DNA of 64,000 bases from Breviolum minutum Mf 1.05b.01 (Eukaryota; Sar; Dinophyceae; Suessiales; Symbiodiniaceae), in NCBI GenBank assembly GCA_000507305.1, contig DF240185.1, positions 30,311-94,310 of the forward strand, written 5' to 3'. Below are positions 56,321-64,000 of this stretch, piece by piece. Below the pieces are notes generated by a model. The model saw only the letters and a list, made by a program, of their open reading frames with translations, searched no databases and was not told where the DNA came from. A program made the position numbers and the translations under genes. The stretch's first letter is position 1; each line of letters begins with the position of its first letter.

Positions 56321-56490
56321 CGCATAACAATGCATTTTGATGTATATACATATCCTTTTGCAAGAAGGCACCAAAGGATGAACAAGGTCTTTCTTACAGG
56401 ACAGAAAAAGCACCAACTGAGTGAAACTACAATATGAACATCTTGAAGTTTCGAAACGGATCCGTCATGTCAAGTCAATGAGAACACCAC

Positions 56491-56706
56491 TTATCCCATG
56501 AAACGTGACTTTGTAAGACTTATCTGTAGGTTTGAGATGATGTCCAACCATTGGAGAGTCATTTTTCCAAGGATCAGGATTGAACATGTCTTGGCTTCAG
56601 CCAAGGCCACTACTTCCACGCTGCAACAAGAGCTTGCCTTTTTCTTAAATGTCAAGTTGAAAAGAGCTCCGACCATCAAATTTCGATGGCACATCTTCGC
56701 CTGCAA
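56491..56706 (-). CDS. Candidate exon, strand uncertain
   Basis: The minus frame reads SVEVVALAEAKTCSILILGK then MTLQWLDIISNLQ. The plus strand is open for 108 codons over the same stretch (ASAKATTSTLQQELAFFLNV). Neither has clean borders. Confidence 0.3.
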   Translation of the reverse strand: MQAKMCHRNLMVGALFNLTFKKKASSCCSVEVVALAEAKTCSILILGKMTLQWLDIISNLQISLTKSRFMG

Positions 56707-56977
56707 TAGTCGTCCGATGAAGGATCCTGCCAGCTCATGCCAAAGGTGCAGCTATTCAAATGTCCAAAGTTTACACCTTAAGCTGCAGGACCAAAACACG
56801 CCAAAGTCCATGGAGATTCTCTGAGTTTCGGATAGCATGGACACACACACGGAGCTGAGAAACCATCATAATCTTGACACACTTAGGGCTTCATGCAGAT
56901 TGCGCATGGCCATTTATCAAACAAAGTTGATAAACCTGAAGCCTCTTGGCGACTTGGAACTTTTTCTAGCATGTTAC

Positions 56978-57038
56978 CTGTCATGCCAACTTCATCTACA
57001 AGTCTCATCCAAGGATCACTGGATCTCCCATGTTGGGC
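56978..57038 (-). CDS. Short internal exon
   Basis: Acceptor AGTTTCCATAG|GCC and donor ATGACAG|GTAACA, 20 codons: AQHGRSSDPWMRLVDEVGMT. The frame stays open past the donor. Confidence 0.5.
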
Positions 57039-57246
57039 CTATGGAAACTGGCATTGGAACTCCAATGAGGCCAGCCATGATGCTGGCACATCTAAAATCC
57101 AGAATCCTAGTTTTACCTTGATCGTGAGTAGTACAAAACCCGTATCTGAAATCACTCTACTTTGAGGAGTCCTCACCCTAGAAAAAGGAACAGGGACATG
57201 ATGCAAGTTAAGAAAGTAGAAGAAAAAGTCAGTAGCACAGCAGTAG

Positions 57247-57257
57247 CGCAGCAGTAA

Positions 57258-57307
<50 letters not shown>

Positions 57308-57308
57308 C

Positions 57309-57344
<36 letters not shown>

Positions 57345-57433
57345 AAGTAGAAGTAGAAGTAGTAGTAGTAGTAGTAGCAGTAGCAGTAGCAGTAGCAGTA
57401 GCAGTAGCAGTAGTAGTAGTAGTAGTAGTAGTA

Positions 57434-57466
<33 letters not shown>

Positions 57467-57467
57467 A
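57247..57467. repeat. Long AGT trinucleotide microsatellite
   Basis: About 220 bp of AGT units with a few AGA and AGC variants. Translates as polyLeu, polyThr, polySer or polyTyr depending on frame and strand; none is taken as coding. Confidence 0.95.
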
Positions 57468-57931
57468 TGCCAGAATCACAAAGGCCTGCAGCCAGGCAGA
57501 CTCCACAGTAGCAACAACTGCCCATGTCCGTAGCAACCAGCAAACGAGCAGAAGGAGGGTGGAGGGAGAAGGAGGAAGAGAAGCATCCGTTCCCTTTCAA
57601 AAATCTTTAATCTCAATTGACTTAATTGGTAAGGTTTGGAACTACAATACATTTTGACAATACATTTTGACGCACGAACTGGTTGCACTGCAAACTATTG
57701 CAGAAAGGAGCCAGTGTTGCATAAATCAAACATGGTATTGTAAAGGTCTGTGCTAAACTGTCCTGCCCGGTCTGTACATTCCATTGCCATCTACAAGTCA
57801 AATCACCACATATAAACAAATAGAACATCCAATTATATAAATACCATTCGGGATGAGATGGTCTAATCACCCACAATAACCAACAACTCTCTTCGCATGT
57901 CCCTCAAACCCACCTAAGCCCAGCTTTGCGC

Positions 57932-58213
57932 TTAGGATTCTGCGTGCCCGGAGCAGCATAATGACCTCAAAAACGCATCAGTGCCATCCTGCTTTTTACC
58001 GGCTGTACAGTGACCCTCCGCCTCAACCAGGTATATACAGTAGGCAATATGTTGTTGTGCCCTTGAAACCCCATGGCCTACCCAAAGTCCCCCCTTTTTG
58101 CAGCATTCCAGGAGCCCCTGGCAATTCCCCAAGTTGTCGTTGATGGCAAAGTCACCTTCCTCAAATTTGGTCGAATCAAAGGATACCATGTCATCGTAGC
58201 ATGAGCTTTTCAT
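57932..58213 (-). CDS. Exon or short ORF, unknown protein
   Basis: 93 codons: MKSSCYDDMVSFDSTKFEEG, DFAINDNLGNCQGLLECCKK, later QQHIAYCIYLVEAEGHCTAG. TGG|GTAGGC after CKKGGLW is a possible donor, so only the right-hand part may be exon. Cys-rich; family unknown. Confidence 0.4.
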   Translation of the reverse strand: MKSSCYDDMVSFDSTKFEEGDFAINDNLGNCQGLLECCKKGGLWVGHGVSRAQQHIAYCIYLVEAEGHCTAGKKQDGTDAFLRSLCCSGHAES

Positions 58214-58397
58214 ACATCACGGGATCACTTGTCATGTCATAGATGGCAGTATAAGTTGACTTATCAAATTGTCACTGAACTCATCACCTGATCTGTTTGT
58301 TGCAAACACTTTCCACCCTGTTGGTTCAATTTTTGCATCACCCATGCTATATTTAAACTCCCAAAGTGGCAATTCCTTCAATTTTTCCAGGTGTCAT

Positions 58398-58481
58398 TCA
58401 CTCCAACCCCCTGCTTGCCTCCCAGCACATCTTAATGCCAATCTTGTCCACGGCCTCATCCAAACGCCTGGTCAACTCCTC
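58398..58481 (-). CDS. Short terminal exon, helical
   Basis: Acceptor GTCAACATCAG|GAG, 27 codons and stop: EELTRRLDEAVDKIGIKMCW EASRGLE. Amphipathic helix. Confidence 0.5.
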   Translation of the reverse strand, partial: EELTRRLDEAVDKIGIKMCWEASRGLE

Positions 58482-58548
58482 CTGATGTTGACATAGCTGA
58501 CATATTTTTGGGTCACTCAACTTGGGTGGGATGTGTGAGAAGCGTTGT

Positions 58549-58865
58549 TTATTTGACTTGGTGCTTCAAGAACGGAGCCATATTATGTATGAGGATGTAT
58601 GAGGCTGATATAAAGGATGGTGTGCATAGATGCGTGTACTGTATATTGAAATTTGATGCAGTTTGATGCAAGACTGAATTTATCTCTATGTACATCTCCA
58701 ACATGTTTAGTTCAAAATAGCTCCCGCAACTGTCCGGATCAATGGTATCTATCCCGTCTATCCATCGAGAAGATGCCCTCAACCACTGAGGTTCATGGTT
58801 CGACAGGTAGCGGGGCCCGTAGCTGCACAAGTTGGTGGTTCATGATCCTCCCACTTGGAAGCTTT
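58549..58865 (-). CDS. Candidate exon region
   Basis: Near the right end, TTTGTCTAAAG|CTT opens LPSGRIMNHQLVQLRAPLPV to a stop at about 58799. Further left a different frame reads QWLRASSRWIDGIDTIDPDS. Borders not resolved. Confidence 0.3.
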
Positions 58866-59091
58866 AGACAAACATCAACAAAAAGCGCCCAAGCACATTA
58901 CACTGTCTTGATTCAGCTTTACACTTATATAGTCTTGTATCTTTGGTTGCTGAATGGACAAATGAAAGCATTAAAAAGTATGTAAAACTTAAAATTATCC
59001 CGGCAAGAGACCACAAACAGTGTAAAAACGAAATGCAATGTATATGTGACCACTCACTCTATGTGAGCACTCTATGTGTGACCACTTTATG

Positions 59092-59900
59092 NNNNNNNNN
59101 NNNNNNNNNNNNNNNNNNNNNNNNNNNNNNNNNNNNNNNNNNNNNNNNNNNNNNNNNNNNNNNNNNNNNNNNNNNNNNNNNNNNNNNNNNNNNNNNNNNN
59201 NNNNNNNNNNNNNNNNNNNNNNNNNNNNNNNNNNNNNNNNNNNNNNNNNNNNNNNNNNNNNNNNNNNNNNNNNNNNNNNNNNNNNNNNNNNNNNNNNNNN
59301 NNNNNNNNNNNNNNNNNNNNNNNNNNNNNNNNNNNNNNNNNNNNNNNNNNNNNNNNNNNNNNNNNNNNNNNNNNNNNNNNNNNNNNNNNNNNNNNNNNNN
59401 NNNNNNNNNNNNNNNNNNNNNNNNNNNNNNNNNNNNNNNNNNNNNNNNNNNNNNNNNNNNNNNNNNNNNNNNNNNNNNNNNNNNNNNNNNNNNNNNNNNN
59501 NNNNNNNNNNNNNNNNNNNNNNNNNNNNNNNNNNNNNNNNNNNNNNNNNNNNNNNNNNNNNNNNNNNNNNNNNNNNNNNNNNNNNNNNNNNNNNNNNNNN
59601 NNNNNNNNNNNNNNNNNNNNNNNNNNNNNNNNNNNNNNNNNNNNNNNNNNNNNNNNNNNNNNNNNNNNNNNNNNNNNNNNNNNNNNNNNNNNNNNNNNNN
59701 NNNNNNNNNNNNNNNNNNNNNNNNNNNNNNNNNNNNNNNNNNNNNNNNNNNNNNNNNNNNNNNNNNNNNNNNNNNNNNNNNNNNNNNNNNNNNNNNNNNN
59801 NNNNNNNNNNNNNNNNNNNNNNNNNNNNNNNNNNNNNNNNNNNNNNNNNNNNNNNNNNNNNNNNNNNNNNNNNNNNNNNNNNNNNNNNNNNNNNNNNNNN
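59092..59900. other. Assembly gap (809 N)
   Basis: Run of N. Open frames that cross it are meaningless. The right edge falls inside a tandem repeat, which probably explains the gap. Confidence 1.
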
Positions 59901-60072
59901 AAAGTACGAGAATTACCACGAAAAATGAACATCGAAGAAGTTGAAGAGGCAAAAAAGTACGAAAATTTACAAACGAAATCCGTTTTAGAACCTTTCAAGA
60001 GCACCGCGGAACACCGAAAAGTACGAGAATTACCACGAAAAATGAACATCGAAGAAGTTGAAGAGCCGGAAA
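59901..60072. repeat. 117-bp tandem repeat, partial array
   Basis: The unit starting AAAGTACGAGAATTACCACG begins at 59901 and again at 60018; 48 bases of the second copy are identical to the first. 117 is a multiple of three, so the array stays open on the plus strand (KVRELPRKMNIEEVEE...) and on the minus strand (MFIFRGNSRTF...). Downstream to about 60180, looser words such as TACGAAAATT and ACAGACGAAA continue. Confidence 0.85.
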
Positions 60073-61045
60073 CTACGAAAATTTACAGACAAAAGCCTCG
60101 GGCGCCGGTCTGAGCCACCCGAAAACTACGAAAATTCACAGACGAAACGAACATGCAAGCACGAAACCACGAAAATAGCGATGAATTCCGTCCAACACCT
60201 CTCCGGCACCTCGATCTAGACACCCCGGCCTTTTACCATTACCGTAAGAACCCCAAGTGTTACCACACTGTTTGGGGAAAAATCTAGACCTTCAAAATCC
60301 ACCTGATGTCAGGATGGGTTGGATTTGCAGAAAAACAACATCCCAAACTCCAGACTTTCCAGGTTTCAAAAAGCGCCTGCACCACATGTGGTGGAAGCAT
60401 CCCGGAAACTTTCCTGATCAGAAAGTCTGGCTGCTGCTGTCTGCTATGCATATCCTATCCAATTTCATGCATGGACATAATGCGCAAGGTGAAGTATAGG
60501 AACAAGAAAACATGAACAAACAACTTTAAAATCTCAGACCATCTTAAAACAGACTCAGTAGCCGCCTGTGAGAGAGATTTCTGATGGCCAAGTGTTTCAC
60601 TTCATCAGTGACATAGGATATTTTCATTTAAAAAGCATTCCGCTGCAAATCCTTCAAACAACTCTCAGTCTCGGTATCAATTGCTACAGTATAAGTAGTA
60701 GTAATCATAGTTGCTTTTGCGCCAGCCAGTTGACACCCCGTGGCACCTTCCAGATTTATCGACAGTATCTCCGTCCTCGGATGTTGTTCCAATTCAATGG
60801 TGTTTTAAAGTTGTCTTCCTACAGTTAAAAAGAACCTTGGGATAATCGTTTTCCATTTTTGTTGATAGTTTTAGGGTTAGATCAACCCCCCTTAAAACCC
60901 AGTGGCAAATTGAAGGTTTATAAGGATCCAATACAAAAAAATATGATAATCCGATCCAAGTTGTAAGCGGGCAAAACTTTCAACTTCCAGCATCCACAAC
61001 ATCTAAAGTCTTGCATCCAGGAGACATGAAGAGAAATGAGAAATT

Positions 61046-61275
61046 TCAGAAATGCCCAATCCCAACATGTTGTAAACTCATAGAAACCCTTCCAAAAAAT
61101 GCTCCAACATTGACAACAGTAGCTGGCGAGGGAAACTGGATTGATGTTAGATCTATTCTGATTGAAGCACCGGGACCTAAGCTGATCATGCTGTCTGAGC
61201 CCCATACCACGGCCACAGCAGCACAGAATGGAGGACCACAGTGGAACATCATGCTGGTGTCCTGCAGACATATGG
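61046..61275 (-). CDS. Exon with strand ambiguity
   Basis: Acceptor CATATGTCTGCAG|GAC opens DTSMMFHCGPPFCAAVAVVW, GSDSMISLGPGASIRIDLTS, PATVVNVGAFFGRVSMS. CTTAG|GTCCCG is a possible internal donor. The plus strand has a 99-codon ORF (61011-61310) of equal quality (KNAPTLTTVAGEGNWIDVRS), and a third frame is open too. Confidence 0.35.
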
Positions 61276-61950
61276 TAAAGCAACGTAAAACACGTGACTC
61301 CAAGTGCTAAGTCCTATGGTTTCATCAGAAATAATGACTGCATGAAGACTCCCAGTGCCATGCCAAAGTGAAATGCCACAGAGAATTCAATAATATGCAG
61401 TAATATATTGTCCACGTTCAGACAAGGAGAAACCATGGGACCATGGGCAAACAAATTCACATTTAAACATGAAAGATTGGGAAGAAACCAAGGATAGTTT
61501 AAACAACAATCAACAATCAGTGTCCACATTCCAGGAACATCATGGCCAACATCATCATAAATATCAAATCACCAAGAATCACCATGAATCTTGTGTTTTT
61601 TTCGGTTTCAAGGTTTCTAATCAATTCCTGCCTTGAAAGTACGGTTATTCCTAAAAGACGCTCCCATTTCGCAACTCCTTACGGACAGGATGCTGGTAGA
61701 CCAAGGGATGGGCCAAACCTTCGTTGGAGACCATCCAGTACTTGTCCCAACCTCGGTTAGCCGTATGAGGTTGGTATGGTTGGCTGTTTAGACCTTAAAT
61801 CATTTTGGAAGTCTGACATTGATGTGCTGTATACAGTAATTAATCATTCAAATATCATTCAAATGTCATATTTGTGAAAAGATGTTAAGAGAGTCATATG
61901 TGCAAAATATGTGGAAAATCAACAAGAGTGGATCAGCAGAAACCAACACA

Positions 61951-62172
61951 TCAGGACCAGCGCATACCAGGACATTTTGGATTCACTCTTCCACATAACT
62001 TGATTCCCCAGCAAAACACCTCTGAAACCAAAGCAGGCTTCTCAAACCGACCAGTTTCCCCCCCCTTCCTCAGTAGGTTCCCGGACGGTCTCGAGTTTCT
62101 TTGTCCTGCATTTCGTAGAACTCTTTCAGGGGAACGAACCTTGAATCGGAGTTCAAATTTGAAACATGTCAA
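61951..62172 (-). CDS. Exon region with several open frames
   Basis: The best reading is SDSRFVPLKEFYEMQDKETR DRPGTY with stop at about 62066. After AAATGCAG|G another reads TKKLETVREPTEEGGKLVGL. A third spans the whole interval. One of the first two is probably real. Confidence 0.35.
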   Translation of the reverse strand: MTCFKFELRFKVRSPERVLRNAGQRNSRPSGNLLRKGGETGRFEKPALVSEVFCWGIKLCGRVNPKCPGMRWS

Positions 62173-62719
62173 GCATGTTTACCAATATGATATGAAAAAA
62201 AACCCTCAAGATGTCAGCAATCTAAGATGGCTATAAACATGAGGTGTGTGTGGAGCAGTCGGACTATAACAAAGGAAAATGGACATATGTAAAATGTAGA
62301 TGATTTTGTTCAGCTGCATCCCCCAAAAAATCCTATCTGGCAAAAGACATATAGGACATTTACGGTTTAGCTATGTTGACTGAACCTATCTCGTAGCTAA
62401 CCAATTTTGGAATCCTTATTATAGTCAATGGATTCCACATTTTCAACTTGGGGGTTCCTGCCTCGGTTTCAAGTTTCCAACCATTTCCACGAGGCTCCCC
62501 GACCAGGTTTCACCTCCTTCACAAATGCTGTGGAAGTGCATGGTTTGGTACTTGAAAGGCCTCCAAACTAAGTCACAAGCTTCCCCATGGAGATTTTGAA
62601 TGCCGAAAATGCCGAAAGGAAACTCTGGTTCCTTTCAAACATTTTTTTTTGTTGGGGATTGTTTCAATTGGTGTGATGCCTTGAATTTTTCAGTTTCGAT
62701 CTCCTGATTTTGGATTCAC

Positions 62720-62932
62720 TCAAATAATACTCATATTTTCCTCTGAATGGGGATCATTGCTCGGAAGTTCACTCAAACGGATCCCAGTGTAATTTAACAA
62801 CTGATATATCTGATATATCCAGCCTTCGCTGAAAAGTTCCATCAATGTGCCATCCTGTACGCCTTGCAAGGCAACAACTTCTTCCCGTTCAGGTATAGCA
62901 AGAAAAGTCAGCAGCAAAACTGGGATGGGCCA
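62720..62932 (-). CDS. Terminal exon, unknown protein
   Basis: Acceptor ACATGTCCAG|TGG, 70 codons and stop: WPIPVLLLTFLAIPEREEVV, ALQGVQDGTLMELFSEGWIY, QIYQLLNYTGIRLSELPSND, acidic tail HSEENMSII. Long, well-composed exon. Not recognised. Confidence 0.55.
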   Translation of the reverse strand, partial: WPIPVLLLTFLAIPEREEVVALQGVQDGTLMELFSEGWIYQIYQLLNYTGIRLSELPSNDPHSEENMSII

Positions 62933-63080
62933 CTGGACATGTTACATATGTTTACAAATTTCTACATATTCAGCAAATCATCAACGTCTATTAAATGTAG
63001 TCTACAGTGGGTGAATTTGTTTCATGCTGAGACTGAGTTATAAGAACTTTCGAAGTCTGAATGCACTTGAGATTGAGATT

Positions 63081-63305
63081 CTAAATTCTGACCCATCGGC
63101 GACAGTGTTGATGAAATCGCTTTACAAACAAAATGACGAGGTTGTGCCAAAAATTAAGCTCCCTTTGAACTGCAATTTCAAGTTGATGATTCATGAAAAG
63201 TGATGCAGCCCTTTGCCACTGTACAAGTACCTTGAGGGTCAGTTTCATGTCATGATGTGGCAAGTCGGACAAACAAAACTGGGGCACCCAACCCAACGCC
63301 CACAC
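63081..63305 (-). CDS. Candidate exon, helical
   Basis: Open minus frame: LVQWQRAASLFMNHQLEIAV, QRELNFWHNLVILFVKRFHQ. A GTACTTG after KLTLK could be a donor that splits it. The plus strand is open too (63213-63563, Pro/Lys-rich). Confidence 0.4.
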   Translation of the reverse strand: MWALGWVPQFCLSDLPHHDMKLTLKVLVQWQRAASLFMNHQLEIAVQRELNFWHNLVILFVKRFHQHCRRWVRI

Positions 63306-63551
63306 ATCCTTCAGTTTCCTAGGCTATCTAGGCTAGTGCCGGCTTGTCTGGAATGTGGAGTCAATCCGGGGCCGCCGGTCTGCTGTTCACTTCCGACTCT
63401 CACAGGTTGGTCATACCATCAGGCCGACATGAAGATCCATGATCCCAAAATCCCAAGGAAAGTCCACCAAAACGATGCAAAGAAGAAAAAAATAAAAGCC
63501 ATCAAGTCTCCCCCCAACTACGATCTGCTCAATCCTAACACCAACATAACA

Positions 63552-63767
63552 CTATCCCATTGACATTTCCAGTGCCACCGCCACTCTCACAACTCCTATC
63601 AACTTGAATACATCTTGGCTACTATCAGGATGAATGAACATTATATTTTTTTCCCGGCATTTTCGTTGTAACAATAACTGGCTTCTACAACCATTCATCC
63701 AAGCAGCATCGTTGGAAACTCTAAAAATATCAGGATGCGGACCTTGCAACAGTGTGGCAGTTTTCAA
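63552..63767 (-). CDS. Candidate exon, unknown protein
   Basis: Reads LLQGPHPDIFRVSNDAAWMN, GCRSQLLLQRKCREKN, then SQDVFKLIGVVRVAVALEMS. Borders not clear. Confidence 0.35.
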   Translation of the reverse strand: MKTATLLQGPHPDIFRVSNDAAWMNGCRSQLLLQRKCREKNIMFIHPDSSQDVFKLIGVVRVAVALEMSMG

Positions 63768-64000
63768 ATAATATCAACCAATCAATTGATGTGTACACAA
63801 CGAAAAGTGAATGGAACATGTAACTAACATTTTGAATCCATCCATATTCAACCATAAGAAAACATGGCTTCTTAAAACATGGCTACAAAAAACAGCAGCT
63901 ATGAGAATCTGAAGGGACCAGTTATGTTCTACAACTTTCCACTAGAAAAATACATTTGAAGTTGATGGAGTTGATGGAACAGATTGTTGCCATTTTAATT

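Noticed and set aside
57039-57600. 165-codon and 123-codon frames (polyLeu, polyThr)
   Set aside because: They are products of the AGT microsatellite.
58943-60049. ORFs of 284-333 codons across 59.1-59.9 kb
   Set aside because: They consist mainly of the N gap.
1-64000. CRISPR arrays, operons, rRNA genes, complete transposases
   Set aside because: None seen. No regularly spaced direct repeats with unique spacers, no ribosome-binding-site-led gene runs, and no transposase or reverse transcriptase motifs recognised.

Overview
The window looks like nuclear DNA of a dinoflagellate, most likely from the Symbiodinium/Polarella/Prorocentrum part of the group. I infer this from four things. (1) Coding sequence is broken into very short exons (about 35-260 bp) whose phases can be joined across introns. 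(2) Acceptors are very often AG|G, and some reading-frame joins work only with GC (possibly GA) donors, a known dinoflagellate habit. (3) Short inverted-repeat elements (TACCCTCCCTGAAACTAACA ends; GGGTGTTTCC ends) match families I remember as very abundant in dinoflagellate genomes. (4) Spacers are rich in TA, CAT, ACT and AGT microsatellites. No bacterial-type operons, tRNA, rRNA or CRISPR were seen. All identifications come from reading the sequence; no search was run.

Layout: almost every exon I can support is on the minus strand from end to end, so the window reads as a one-way gene array. 1-5 kb: AT-rich edge, several unassigned exons and a two-exon fragment at 3612-4052. 5-13 kb: many unassigned minus exons, including an ankyrin-like exon, a three-exon C-terminus (11055-11474) and two plausible first exons (11639, 12973). 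13.0-14.2 kb: gene-free AT-rich block with two related hairpins. 14-22 kb: more exons and two MITE-like elements (17761-17871, 18290-18405). 22-25 kb: a C-terminal exon with one membrane helix, a signal-peptide exon and cysteine-rich extracellular-type exons. 25-32 kb: mostly terminal exons of unidentified genes. 32.9-35.5 kb: a TMBIM (Bax inhibitor-1/Lifeguard) family gene, the only family named with good confidence, with another MITE in an intron. 36-44 kb: unassigned exons, two of them in GC-rich islands. 45-55 kb: one large gene for a long coiled-coil protein, reconstructed over about 15 phase-consistent exons. 55.1-55.8 kb: a five-exon C-terminus of the next gene. 56-64 kb: more exons, a long AGT microsatellite, an 809-base assembly gap and, at its right edge, a 117-bp (39-codon) tandem repeat.

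Functions cannot be linked into a pathway. The genes appear to be independent cellular genes in a co-directional array. Many exons are open in two frames or on both strands; those cases are flagged.
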